Assembly (NCBI RefSeq): GCF_001280065.1
Contig: NZ_LGEA01000106.1
Span: 3,939-67,938 of the forward strand
DNA from: Streptomyces sp. NRRL B-1140
GTDB lineage: Bacteria; Actinomycetota; Actinomycetes; Streptomycetales; Streptomycetaceae
Direction of reading: 5' to 3'
Length of the DNA: 64,000 nt
Every line of letters starts with the position of its first letter. Position 1 is the first letter of the stretch. Shown here in pieces: positions 25,503 to 33,981 of this stretch. The translations under genes and the position numbers were made by a program. The notes below the pieces were generated by a model that was not told where the DNA came from, did no database searches, and saw only the letters and a program-made list of their open reading frames with translations.

Positions 25503-25532
25503 GCGAGGCCTCCCCCTAGGGGGACGCCTCGC
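25503..25532. terminator. Hairpin after the 43-residue membrane gene
   Basis: GCGAGGC (25503-25509) pairs with GCCTCGC (25526-25532), one C-C mismatch follows, then the palindrome TCCCCCTAGGGGGA (25511-25524). It is 18 bases past the stop, a good factor-independent terminator shape without a T run. Confidence 0.75.
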
Positions 25533-25613
25533 CCCGCGGGCGTACGAGGGCCGCCGGAAAGTTCAATCCGGAGACCGACGCAGGCTTTACGGTCGAAAAC
25601 GCACCATGGAGAC

Positions 25614-25805
25614 ATGAGCGCAGCAACCATCCACCCCGCCCCGGTACCGGGCCGTCCGCCCGGCGCCACCGCCGTGACAGGCAGCCACCGTCACCGCCTC
25701 GGCGATGCCCTGCGCGCCGTCAAGGTCTTCGCGGGCGCCGCCTTCGACGTGATCGTCCTCGGCCAGTACGGAGAGGAAGTCGGCGTGGTCCGCCGACACA
25801 AGTGA
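25614..25805 (+). CDS. Small hypothetical protein (63 aa)
   Basis: A short basic protein: a proline-rich N-terminus (IHPAPVPGRPPGATAV), then HRLGDALRAVKVFAGAAFDVIVLGQYGEEVGVVRRHK. The second half could form a helix and two strands. No family is recognised. ATG 25614 has GGAGAC just upstream. G/C third-position bias fits coding sequence. It converges on the XPB gene. Confidence 0.65.
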   Translation: MSAATIHPAPVPGRPPGATAVTGSHRHRLGDALRAVKVFAGAAFDVIVLGQYGEEVGVVRRHK

Positions 25806-25832
25806 GCCGGCCATGAGCGGACCGGCCCGCCG

Positions 25833-27476
25833 TCAGCTCTCCGCCAGCAGCTCGTCCGCGTCCACGATCCGGTACGCGTACCCCTGCTCCGCCAGGAACC
25901 GCTGGCGGTGCGCGGCGAAGTCCTGGTCGATGGTGTCCCGGGCGACCACCGAGTAGAAGTGCGCCTGGTGGCCGTCCGCCTTGGGACGCAGCACCCGGCC
26001 GAGGCGCTGGGCCTCCTCCTGCCGGGAGCCGAAGGTGCCCGAGACCTGGATGGCGACCGTCGCCTCCGGCAGGTCGATCGAGAAGTTCGCGACCTTGGAC
26101 ACCACCAGCACGCTGATCTCGCCCTCGCGGAAGGCGTCGAAGAGCTTCTCCCGCTGCGCGTTCGACGTCTCGCCCTTGATCACGGGCGCTCCGAGGTGCT
26201 CGCCCAGCTCGTCCAGCTGGTCGATGTACTGCCCGATGACGAGGATCTGCTGCCCGGCGAACTTCCGGACGAGCGCCTCCGTGACCTTCCGCTTGGTCGC
26301 GGTCGTCGCGCAGAAGCGGTACTTCTCCTCGGTCTCGGCCGTGGCGTACGCGAGCCGCTCGGAGTCGGTCAGATTGACCCGGACCTCCACGCAGTCGGCG
26401 GGCGCGATGTAGCCCTGCGCCTCGATCTCCTTCCACGGCGCGTCGAACCGCTTGGGGCCGATCAGGGAGAACACGTCCGACTCCCGGCCGTCCTCGCGGA
26501 CCAGCGTGGCGGTCAGGCCGAGCCGCCGCCGCGCCTGGAGATCGGCGGTGAACTTGAAGACCGGCGCGGGCAGCAGGTGCACCTCGTCGTAGACGATGAG
26601 TCCCCAGTCCCGCGAGTCGAACAGCTCCAGGTGCGGGTAGACGCCCTTCCGCCGGGTCGTCAGCACCTGGTAGGTGGCGATGGTGACCGGCCGGATCTCC
26701 TTGCGGGTGCCGCTGTACTCGCCGATCTCGTCCTCGGTCAGCGAGGTCCGCTTCACCAGTTCGTGCTTCCACTGCCGCGCCGAGACGGTGTTCGTGACGA
26801 GGATGAGCGTGGTCGACTTCGCCTGGGCCATCGACCCGGCCCCGACCAGCGTCTTCCCGGCGCCGCAGGGCAGGACGACGACGCCCGAGCCGCCGTGCCA
26901 GAAGTTCTCCACGGCCTGCTTCTGGTACGGCCGCAGCGCCCAGCCGTCCTCGGCCAGCTCGATCGCGTGCGCCTCGCCGTCGACGTACCCGGCGAGGTCC
27001 TCGGCCGGCCAGCCCAGCTTCAGCAGCGTCTGCTTGATCTGCCCGCGCTCGGAGGGGTGCACGGCGACCGTGTCCGGGTCGATGCGGGCGCCGACCAGGG
27101 GCGTGATCCGCTTCGACCTGAGGATCTCCTCCAGCACCGGGCGGTCGGTGGTGGTCAGGACCAGGCCGTGCGCCGGGTGCTTGGACAGGGTGAGACGGCC
27201 GTAGCGGTCCATCGTCTCGGCGATGTCGACGAGCAGCGCGTGCGGCACCGGGTAGCGGCTGTACTCCACGAGCGCGTCCACGACCTGCTCGGCGTCGTGC
27301 CCCGCCGCGCGGGCGTTCCACAGGCCGAGCGGGGTGACGCGGTAGGTGTGGATGTGCTCCGGAGCCCGCTCCAGTTCCGCGAACGGGGCGATGGCCCGGC
27401 GGCAGTCGTCGGCCTGCTCGTGGTCGACTTCCAGGAGCAGGGTCTTGTCGGACTGGACGATCAGCGGACCATTCAC
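25833..27476 (-). CDS. DNA repair helicase XPB (Rad25/ERCC3-like)
   Basis: A 547-residue superfamily 2 helicase. The N-terminal XPB damage-recognition domain is VQSDKTLLLEVDHEQADDCRRAIAPFAELERAPEHIHTYRVTPLGLWNARAAG. Walker A is LPCGAGKTLVG; the DEVH box is VYDEVHLLP; LGLTATLVREDGRE, and the C-terminal ISVLVVSKVANFSIDLPEATVAIQVSGTFGSRQEEAQRLGRVLRPK with its QRLGR motif follow. XPB unwinds DNA in repair. GTG 27476 is chosen since VNGPLIVQSDK matches the family start; the frame running to 27713 overlaps the divergent gene. Confidence 0.95.
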   Translation of the reverse strand: MNGPLIVQSDKTLLLEVDHEQADDCRRAIAPFAELERAPEHIHTYRVTPLGLWNARAAGHDAEQVVDALVEYSRYPVPHALLVDIAETMDRYGRLTLSKHPAHGLVLTTTDRPVLEEILRSKRITPLVGARIDPDTVAVHPSERGQIKQTLLKLGWPAEDLAGYVDGEAHAIELAEDGWALRPYQKQAVENFWHGGSGVVVLPCGAGKTLVGAGSMAQAKSTTLILVTNTVSARQWKHELVKRTSLTEDEIGEYSGTRKEIRPVTIATYQVLTTRRKGVYPHLELFDSRDWGLIVYDEVHLLPAPVFKFTADLQARRRLGLTATLVREDGRESDVFSLIGPKRFDAPWKEIEAQGYIAPADCVEVRVNLTDSERLAYATAETEEKYRFCATTATKRKVTEALVRKFAGQQILVIGQYIDQLDELGEHLGAPVIKGETSNAQREKLFDAFREGEISVLVVSKVANFSIDLPEATVAIQVSGTFGSRQEEAQRLGRVLRPKADGHQAHFYSVVARDTIDQDFAAHRQRFLAEQGYAYRIVDADELLAES

Positions 27477-27594
27477 GCGCGGCACCCTTTCTGTGGCCGG
27501 AGGGCTCGGACGGCTCGACAGCGCGACGCCTCGGCCAAACGTCCAGTGTGCCTGATCGACCGCGCCGGGTGGTGTGATCTGTGCGTCCAGTCGT

Positions 27595-27635
27595 ACTGAA
27601 TGCCTATTCATCCCAACGTGTGGTGTGAATTCAGT
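27595..27635. promoter_or_regulatory. Inverted repeats in the XPB/UPF0114-IstB divergent region
   Basis: ACTGAAT (27595-27601) and ATTCAGT (27629-27635) form a 7-bp inverted repeat with a 27-base spacer, followed by a T-run. Inside it, GAAT (27598-27601) and ATTC (27606-27609) form a tight hairpin. The stretch is A/T-rich compared with its surroundings and lies 23 bases before the fusion gene, so it may hold its promoter or operator. Confidence 0.4.
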
Positions 27636-27657
27636 TTTTCCATCGCGGCCCCGAAGA

Positions 27658-29013
27658 ATGGCGCACGTGCGCAACCCGACGACCACCACGCTCGGATATG
27701 CCCTCTTCGCCACCCGCTGGCTCCAGGCCCCGCTGTACTTCGGGCTGGTGGCCGCCCAGGGCGTCTACGTCTACAAGTTCTTCAAGGAGCTCTGGACCTT
27801 AATCCTCATGTGCGTGAGCGGGCACGCCACCGAGACGTACGTGATGCTCGCGGTGCTCAAGCTGGTCGACGTCGTCATGATCGCCAACCTGCTGATCATG
27901 GTGATCGTCGGCGGCTACGAGACGTTCGTCTCGCGCATCGGCCTGCAGGGCCACCGTGACCAGCCCGAATGGCTCTCGCACGTCAACTCCAACGTGCTGA
28001 AGGTCAAGCTCGCCACGGCGATCGTGGGCATCTCCTCCGTGCACCTGCTGCAGATGTTCGTGGACGTCCACCACACCTCCCGGCACGCGCTGCTGTGGGG
28101 GACGGTGATCCACATGGCGTTCATCGCCTCCGCGGCGATCCTTGCCTACATGTCGGGGCCGATGGTCGCGCAGGCGGACCGCGGCCACGCCGACCGGCCG
28201 CAGGCCGGGCACACGCGGGCAGGCCAGGGGCAGGCGGGGCAAGCCGAGGCAGGGCACACGCAGGCTGCGCATGCCCCGGCCGCCGGGCCCGCGCAGGCGG
28301 GGCATCCACCGGCCTGGCCCGTGCAGGCCGCAGGGCAGGGGGAGAGCGACCGCGGAGGCTCGCACCGGGCCCAGCCCGACCCCGAGGCCCCGGTGGCCGT
28401 GCCGGCCGTCCCCCGGCAGCCGGAACCGGACGCAGACGCCGAGGCCCGGATCCGCGCCGCCGGCTTCCCCGCCCGCAAGCTGCTGGAGGACTTCGACCAG
28501 CACCACCCCCGGGACTTCGACCGGGAGGCCGTGGCCCGGCTCGGCAAGGCGGAGTTCGTCGCCGCCCGGCGCAACGTGGTCCTCGTCGGGCCGCCCGGCA
28601 CCGGCAAGACCCATCTCGCCGTCGCCCTGGGCGTGCGCGCCTGCCAGGCCGGGCACCGGGTGCTGTTCGCGACCGCCGCCGAGTGGGCGGCCCGGCTCAC
28701 GGAGGCCCGGGCCGCCGGCCGGCTCGACGCGGAGCTGACCGCTCTCGACGATCACCCCCTCCTGATCGTCGACGAGATCGGCTACATGCCCTTCGACGCG
28801 GCGACCGCGGGCCTGTTCTTCCGGCTCGTCGCCCACCGCTACGAGCGGGCCTCGCTGATCGTGACCAGCGACCGCCCGCTCGGCCGCTGGGACGAGGTCT
28901 TCGGCCCGTCCGCCCCGGCGATGACGGACCGCCTGGCCCACCACGCCCACCTCGTGCGGCTCGACGGGGACAGCTACCGCACCCGCCGCGCTACGTCAGC
29001 GTGGGCAGACTGA
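27658..29013 (+). CDS. Fusion: UPF0114 (YqhA-like) membrane domain + IstB-type AAA+ ATPase
   Basis: A 451-residue protein with three parts. Residues about 1-172 are a UPF0114 membrane domain with four hydrophobic segments (LYFGLVAAQGVYVYKFF, VVMIANLLIMVIVGGYETF, TAIVGISSVHLLQMFVDV, WGTVIHMAFIASAAILAYM). About 173-265 is a low-complexity Ala/Gly/Gln/His linker with QAGHT-like repeats. About 266-451 is an IstB-like ATPase: FPARKLLEDFDQHHPRDFD, Walker A VGPPGTGKTH, Walker B LLIVDEIGYMPF, sensor LIVTSDRPLGRWDEVFG, and DRLAHHAHLVRL. IstB normally helps IS21 transposition, but no istA or IS ends are present. Codon 48 (27799-27801) is TTA, so translation should depend on bldA. A GTG at 27667 is an alternative start. 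Confidence 0.88.
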   Translation: MAHVRNPTTTTLGYALFATRWLQAPLYFGLVAAQGVYVYKFFKELWTLILMCVSGHATETYVMLAVLKLVDVVMIANLLIMVIVGGYETFVSRIGLQGHRDQPEWLSHVNSNVLKVKLATAIVGISSVHLLQMFVDVHHTSRHALLWGTVIHMAFIASAAILAYMSGPMVAQADRGHADRPQAGHTRAGQGQAGQAEAGHTQAAHAPAAGPAQAGHPPAWPVQAAGQGESDRGGSHRAQPDPEAPVAVPAVPRQPEPDADAEARIRAAGFPARKLLEDFDQHHPRDFDREAVARLGKAEFVAARRNVVLVGPPGTGKTHLAVALGVRACQAGHRVLFATAAEWAARLTEARAAGRLDAELTALDDHPLLIVDEIGYMPFDAATAGLFFRLVAHRYERASLIVTSDRPLGRWDEVFGPSAPAMTDRLAHHAHLVRLDGDSYRTRRATSAWAD

Positions 29014-29191
29014 CGTTCTGGACCAGCGGGCCCTCGATGGAGACCCCCTCGGTGACCAGCGGTTCCACGGCGGCGACGGGCAGCGGCAGCGGCGCCGCGG
29101 GGGCCGCCGCGGCGGCGGGCGCGAGCACCCCCACGAGCGCGACGGCGCAGAGAGCGGCACAGAAAGCGGCGACGGGCAGGTTCTCACGCAT
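28991..29191 (-). CDS. Small secreted peptide 1
   Basis: A 66-residue protein with an N-terminal signal peptide (MRENLPVAAFCAALCAVALVG, then an Ala-rich cleavage region) and a short mature part, PLVTEGVSIEGPLVQNVSLPTLT. ATG 29191 has GAAAGG upstream. Its last 23 bases overlap, on the opposite strand, the end of the UPF0114-IstB gene. It resembles the peptide at 29299 in the VSI(D/E) and LV positions. No known family (chaplin, rodlin, lantibiotic) fits. Confidence 0.6.
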   Translation of the reverse strand: MRENLPVAAFCAALCAVALVGVLAPAAAAAPAAPLPLPVAAVEPLVTEGVSIEGPLVQNVSLPTLT

Positions 29192-29298
29192 GAGGACGGG
29201 ACGGCCTTTCGGAGAATGACATCGGGGAACGGCGGCACCGCACCGCCGCGAGCCGGCCCGGGGACGCCCGGACCGGCCCGAAGCCGCGCGGGAGCGGA

Positions 29299-29430
29299 TC
29301 AGATCTGCGGTGTCTCCAGGACGAGACCCGCGGCGTCGATGCTCACCGCGCAGGCCGGGGCGGCGAGCCCGCCGAACGTCATCAGGGCGGCGGTGACGAG
29401 GACGGCGGCGACTCGACGGACAGCGCGCAT
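29299..29430 (-). CDS. Small secreted peptide 2
   Basis: A 43-residue protein: a signal peptide MRAVRRVAAVLVTAALMTFGG, a probable cleavage near APACA, and a tiny mature part VSIDAAGLVLETPQI. ATG 29430 follows GAAAGGAAA. It lies 107 bases upstream of peptide 1 on the same strand and probably shares its transcript. The frame is also open upstream to 29565, but that part lacks a ribosome-binding site. Confidence 0.55.
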   Translation of the reverse strand: MRAVRRVAAVLVTAALMTFGGLAAPACAVSIDAAGLVLETPQI

Positions 29431-29596
29431 TGGGGTTTCCTTTCGGAGCGGCTGACAGGACACCCGGTGGCTGCCCCCGCGCGCGCGGCGTGATGCGGCA
29501 CGCCCGGGAAGGTCGCCCGAGCGTGGGACATCCCCGGCGTGGCGTGCATGAACGCCCATCCGCACCCGAACGGGTGACGCGGCCCCCTCGGTGCCG

Positions 29597-32143
29597 TCAG
29601 CCCGCGTCGTCGGCGAGTTCGGCGACCCCGGTGATCCGGTGCAGCGGATACGTACGGACCTCGTCCGCGGTGTGGTCGTACGCCGTGACGAAGCCGCCCT
29701 CGACGCGGATCGGGGCGATGACCCGCTGGCTGGCGGCGCCCTCGGCGTTGACGTAGCCGATCCACAGGGCCTCGCCGGTCAGGACGGCGGCCTGCATGGT
29801 GGCCAGGGTCTCGGCGGCGGACGTGCGGGGCGGTTCGCCGTCGGCCGCCGGGGCGGTGCCCGGCTTGCGCGGGGCGGTGGAGGCCAGGTCACCGGCCCGG
29901 ATGGCGCGCAGCGCGGCGGACAGCAGGGTGTCGTCGGGGACGGGCGGGCCGTCCGGGACGGGCTCGGGCGGGGTGAGGGGCGGGGTGCGGTGGGCCAGTG
30001 CGCGGGTGATCAGCACATCGCCCTCGGCGGACTCGGCGGCCGGCGCGAACCCCATCGCCCGCAGCCCTTCCAGGAGGCCTGCCGGGTCGGCCTGGGCGGC
30101 CAGCACGGTCGGGGCGAGCCGGCGCAGCCCCAGCCCGGCGGCCCGCTTGTCGGCGAGGATCTCGCTGAGCACCGCGTCGTCGTCGCAGCGCACGTACGCC
30201 GAGGCGGCGCCGACCCGCAGATGGCCGTGCCGGCGGGCCACGTCGTCGATCAGGTACGCGAGCGGCTGCGGCACCGGCGTGCGGGAGTGCGCGGCGAGGA
30301 AGGCGTGCAGGTCGGAGGCGGCCCGCCCGGCGTCGAGCGCCCGCCGCACCGAGCCGGGCGTGAACCGGTAGACGGTCGCCCCGCCCTTGGACTCGACGTC
30401 CGCCAGCACGCCCAGCATGTCCGCGAGCGGCCGCCGCAGGGGGCCGGGCGCCACCGCCGTCAGGTCGGCCTGGAGCAGCACGTGGTCCAGCGGTTCGGGC
30501 AGCAGCGGCGCGAGCAGCCGGGCCGCGGCGGCGGAGGCGACGGCCTGCTCGGCGGGGGAGAGGGGGGCGAGCGGGGTGGCGCGGTGATGGTGGTGCACGG
30601 GCAGCTTGTCCCCCGGCCCGGAGGGTTCCGCTTCCGCTTCCGGGCCGGGCACGGGAGCCGCGGGCGCGCCCAGCAGCGCACGGCCGTGGGCCGACAGCGC
30701 GCCCCGGCCCGTGACACCCAGCAGCTCCGCCTCGGACAGGGCCCACTCGGCGAGCCGGCCGCGCAGGTCGTCCTCGCGCCGGTCGCCGCGCAGGGGCCGC
30801 TCCCAGCGCAGCCGGGCGAGCACCGGCCCGGCGGCGGGCGCGGCGCCTTCCGGCAGCCCGGCCAGCAGCGTCAGCACCCGGTGCCGTACCTCGGGCGCCG
30901 CCGAGCGGTCCAGGCCGGGCCCGAGCGCCGACAGTGTCCGGTCCTTCGCGTCCCGTCCGCCCACCAGACCGGCCGTCCGGGTCGCCGCGAGCCACGCCGT
31001 GACCAGCCGCGACCAGCGCTCCGCGGCGGGCTGCTCCAGCCACTCGTCGTAGGCGGGGGTCGCCGCGTACCGTTCGTCGGCCTCGCCGTCCGAGGCGATC
31101 AGGCCGGCCGCGTACGCCAGTTCCACCCAGAACGCGGCCGTCGGCTCGGGCACGTCGAGCGCGACGGCGGTCCGCTTCAGGTCCCGCACGCTCAGCCCGC
31201 CGGCCCGCAGCACCGCCGGCCCGCCCTCGTCCCAGTCCTTCAGCAGCTCCTCGACGGTCGCGAGCGCGGTGTACGCCTGCCCGGCCGCGGTGCTGTCCAC
31301 AACCTGTGGACGATGTGCGGCGGCCACCTCGACCACCGGCGGTACGGGCTCGGCCGCCCGGTGCGCCAGGCCCCGGCGCAGGTGCAGGGCGACCTCGCGC
31401 GGCATGACGACCGTCCCCGGCGCCGTCGGCAGCAGCAGGCCGCGGTCCAGCAGCCAGCGCAGCCGGGGCGCCGGATCGGCGGTGACCTGCCCGTACGGCG
31501 GCCCCCACACCAGGCGTTCCAGCACGTCGAGGGAGTCGGCCGGGGCCTCGGCGAGCAGCGCGGCCATCCGGGTCCGGTCCGTGAACAGAGCGGCCAGGGC
31601 GGTCACCGCGGAGACCGAGTCGTGCGTCGAGGCCAGTCCGGCGGCCGTCACGATCTCCTGGATCCGGCCCGGGGACATCCCGGCGGTGGCCTCCTGGACC
31701 GTCGGGCCGAGCCCGGTCGGCGAGGGGTGCTGCGGCGAGGGGGCCAGCAGCTCACGTGCCGTGCGGACCAGCCGCAGCCGGTCGTCGTCGCCCCACACCA
31801 GGGCCTGCTCGCGCAGCAGGCCGACGGCGTGCGGCAGGGCCGCGACGACGGCCGGGTCGGCGTCGTCCCCGGCCATCAGCCCGAGCAGTTCGCCGTACGT
31901 CGCGGGGTCCGCGGCCACGGCCAGCGCCTCCGCCGTCTGCAGCGCGAACCGGTCCAGCCGCTCCAGGGCCCGCACCACCGAGGCCCGGGTGCCGGCCCGG
32001 GTCGCCAGTTGGGTGAGGTCGGTGGGGACGGGCGTGATGAGATCCGGGCGGCTGCGCAGGAGCGCGCCCAGCGCGGCATCGCCCCGCGCGCGGAGCGCTT
32101 CCGCGAGGGAACGGGGGGCCGGGGGCCTGTCCTCGGTGCTCAT
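29597..32143 (-). CDS. Helicase-associated protein with C-terminal WYL-like domain
   Basis: An 848-residue soluble protein of the actinobacterial helicase C-terminal/XPB-associated family. The N-terminal third is helical (LGALLRSRPDLITPVPTDLTQLATRAGTRASVVRALERLDRFALQTAEALAV). A central His-rich step (KLPVHHHHRATPL) is followed by LLAPLLPEPLDHVLLQADLTAVAPGPLRRPLADMLGVLADVESKGGATVYRFTPGSVRRALDAG, the helicase-conserved C-terminal-like region, then LIDDVARRHGHLRVGAASAYVRCDDDAVL. The end (LWIGYVNAEGAASQRVIAPIRVEGGFVTAYDH) resembles a WYL ligand-binding fold. No Walker motif is seen, so it is not a helicase by itself. ATG 32143 is chosen. Confidence 0.85.
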   Translation of the reverse strand: MSTEDRPPAPRSLAEALRARGDAALGALLRSRPDLITPVPTDLTQLATRAGTRASVVRALERLDRFALQTAEALAVAADPATYGELLGLMAGDDADPAVVAALPHAVGLLREQALVWGDDDRLRLVRTARELLAPSPQHPSPTGLGPTVQEATAGMSPGRIQEIVTAAGLASTHDSVSAVTALAALFTDRTRMAALLAEAPADSLDVLERLVWGPPYGQVTADPAPRLRWLLDRGLLLPTAPGTVVMPREVALHLRRGLAHRAAEPVPPVVEVAAAHRPQVVDSTAAGQAYTALATVEELLKDWDEGGPAVLRAGGLSVRDLKRTAVALDVPEPTAAFWVELAYAAGLIASDGEADERYAATPAYDEWLEQPAAERWSRLVTAWLAATRTAGLVGGRDAKDRTLSALGPGLDRSAAPEVRHRVLTLLAGLPEGAAPAAGPVLARLRWERPLRGDRREDDLRGRLAEWALSEAELLGVTGRGALSAHGRALLGAPAAPVPGPEAEAEPSGPGDKLPVHHHHRATPLAPLSPAEQAVASAAAARLLAPLLPEPLDHVLLQADLTAVAPGPLRRPLADMLGVLADVESKGGATVYRFTPGSVRRALDAGRAASDLHAFLAAHSRTPVPQPLAYLIDDVARRHGHLRVGAASAYVRCDDDAVLSEILADKRAAGLGLRRLAPTVLAAQADPAGLLEGLRAMGFAPAAESAEGDVLITRALAHRTPPLTPPEPVPDGPPVPDDTLLSAALRAIRAGDLASTAPRKPGTAPAADGEPPRTSAAETLATMQAAVLTGEALWIGYVNAEGAASQRVIAPIRVEGGFVTAYDHTADEVRTYPLHRITGVAELADDAG

Positions 32144-32295
32144 CCGGTCCACGGTAGCGGGTCGCCCCCGGCGGCCGGGCCGGTCGTGCGCCGCCCCGCC
32201 CCCGTACGCGGGACGGGCTTTTGGCCGCTGAGAGGGCACTCGCGGTACCGTCGGGCGACGGCGTCACGCAACGCACCCGCCCCGGAGGGGACTTC

Positions 32296-33294
32296 GTGGG
32301 GATTGAGAGCGACCAGGTCGTTTACGAGTATCTGAGCCGCGTCGGCGACGTGGCCCAGCAGCGGCAGTTGTCGTCGGCCACCCGCATGCGTCTGGTCGCC
32401 GACCTGCGCAACGAGATCGACAAGCGCCGCTCGAAGGCCACCGTCGACTCGCCCGCCGCCGTCCGCCGCATCCTGTCCCGCCTCGGCAGCCCCGACGACA
32501 TCGTGACCGCGGCGGCGGGCGGCACGGCCGGTGAGCCGTACAGCGCCGCCCCCGCCTCGGTGCCGGTGCAGCGCGAGAGAGAGCCGGAGGAGCGGGGCGA
32601 GCGGGCCAAGGGCGTCATGCGGCGCGTCGTACCGCGCCCCCGGCCCGCGCGGCCCGCCGAGGACCCGCACCCCGCGCCCTCCGACGGCGCGGCCCCGCCG
32701 CATCTGGCCGCAGGTCACGAACTCGGCGACAGCGCGCTCCAGCCGGACTGGTGGCGGGTGGAGAGCGGCCCCTTCGGGGTGGGCGACGAGGTGCCGGGCT
32801 TCGTGGGCGGTGTGGAGCTGCCCGATCTGCTGAAGCCGCCGGCGCCGCGGAAGGCGGAGCAGGAGAAGGCGGCCGCCGAGGAAACGGCCCCGGCCGTCGA
32901 GTCGGCCGAGGTGGCCGAGAAGGGGGGCCGTCGCCGTCTCGTGCGCCTCCCCGCCGGGAACTGGAGCAACCCGCTCCTGCTGATCGCCGCCGGGCTCCTC
33001 GTCGCCGGTGCCGTGCTCGGCAACTGGTTCGTCCTGCTGCTCGGCTGGCTCATCGCCTACGCCTCCCGCCGTCTCACCCAGGCCGAGACCAAGTGGGCGG
33101 TCGTGATCCTGCCCGGCCTCTCCCTGGCGGGGGGCCTGGTCTGGCTGTGGGGCCGGATGAACGGCCGCTGGGGCACCCCGATCGCCGAGGGCCACATGAA
33201 CGCGGCCGTCTCGGAGACCTGGCCGTGGGTGGTCAGGGGCGCGGCGGTGGCATCGGCGCTGTTCCTGGTGTGGCGCTCGCAGCGCTCGCGCTAG
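32296..33294 (+). CDS. Membrane protein with N-terminal HAAS-like domain
   Basis: A 332-residue protein. The N-terminal 70 residues (YEYLSRVGDVAQQRQLSSATRMRLVADLRNEIDKRRS...VRRILSRLGSPDDIVTAA) resemble the helical HAAS/DUF1700 regulator domain. A long charged, proline-rich stretch follows, then three or four membrane segments (NPLLLIAAGLLVAGAVLGNWFVLLLGWLIAY, AVVILPGLSLAGGLVWLWG, WVVRGAAVASALFLVW). GTG 32296 lies behind GGAGGGGAC. HAAS proteins often pair with PadR regulators; none is adjacent. It diverges from the helicase-associated gene. Confidence 0.8.
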   Translation: MGIESDQVVYEYLSRVGDVAQQRQLSSATRMRLVADLRNEIDKRRSKATVDSPAAVRRILSRLGSPDDIVTAAAGGTAGEPYSAAPASVPVQREREPEERGERAKGVMRRVVPRPRPARPAEDPHPAPSDGAAPPHLAAGHELGDSALQPDWWRVESGPFGVGDEVPGFVGGVELPDLLKPPAPRKAEQEKAAAEETAPAVESAEVAEKGGRRRLVRLPAGNWSNPLLLIAAGLLVAGAVLGNWFVLLLGWLIAYASRRLTQAETKWAVVILPGLSLAGGLVWLWGRMNGRWGTPIAEGHMNAAVSETWPWVVRGAAVASALFLVWRSQRSR

Positions 33295-33366
33295 CGGACA
33301 CCGACGCGGGGCCGCCGGTCACGGCCGGACGTCTGCCGTTCACAGCGCCTGGGCACAATGGCCCAT

Positions 33367-33981
33367 ATGGCACTCACCGTCGGCTTCGACCTCGACATGA
33401 CCCTCATCGACTCCCGGCCCGGCATCCGCGCCTGTTACCAGGCGCTGTCCGAACGCACGGGCGTGTACATCGACGCCGACCTGACGGTCACGCGGCTCGG
33501 GCCGCCGCTGGCCGAGGAGCTGATCAACTGGTTCCCGGCCGAGGAGATCCCGGCCATGGCGGAGCTGTACCGGGAGATGTACCCGGCGATCGCCATCACC
33601 GCGACCCCGGCCCTGACCGGCGCCCGGGAGGCCATCGCGGCGGTACGGGAGGCCGGCGGACGCGCGATAGTCGTCACCGCCAAGTACGAGCCCAACGCCA
33701 AACTGCACCTCGCCCACCTCGGCATCGAGCCCGACGCCGTGATCGGCGACCTGTGGGCCGAGCAGAAGGCGGAGGCCCTGCGCGAGCACGACGCGGGCGT
33801 CTACGTCGGCGACCACGTCGGGGACGTCCGCGGCGCCCGGGCCGCCGGGGCCCTCTCGGTCGCGGTGGCCACCGGCCCTTGCCCGCCGGAGGAATTGCGC
33901 GCGGCGGGCGCGGACGTCGTCCTCACCGATCTGACCGAATTCCCGCGGTGGCTTTCGGACTACCGTCCCGCACGCGCCTGA
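33367..33981 (+). CDS. HAD-family phosphatase
   Basis: A 204-residue HAD hydrolase, phosphoglycolate-phosphatase-like. Motif I is VGFDLDMTLIDSRPG with the DxD nucleophile pair (the usual T follows as MTL). IVVTAKYEPN is motif II/III region, and YVGDHVGDVRGARAAGALSVAVATG is motif IV. An alpha-helical cap lies between. The substrate is unknown. An ATG three codons upstream (33358) is an alternative start. The 3' end overlaps, on the opposite strand, the membrane gene at 33960 by 22 bases. Confidence 0.9.
   Translation: MALTVGFDLDMTLIDSRPGIRACYQALSERTGVYIDADLTVTRLGPPLAEELINWFPAEEIPAMAELYREMYPAIAITATPALTGAREAIAAVREAGGRAIVVTAKYEPNAKLHLAHLGIEPDAVIGDLWAEQKAEALREHDAGVYVGDHVGDVRGARAAGALSVAVATGPCPPEELRAAGADVVLTDLTEFPRWLSDYRPARA

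Noticed and set aside
27658..29013. IstB domain taken as part of an intact IS21 insertion
   Set aside because: No IstA transposase, no terminal inverted repeats, and fusion in frame to a membrane domain; it is treated as a chromosomal gene.
29431..29596. N-terminal extension of secreted peptide 2 to 29565
   Set aside because: The extension is Arg-rich and would bury the signal peptide; ATG 29430 has GAAAGGAAA.
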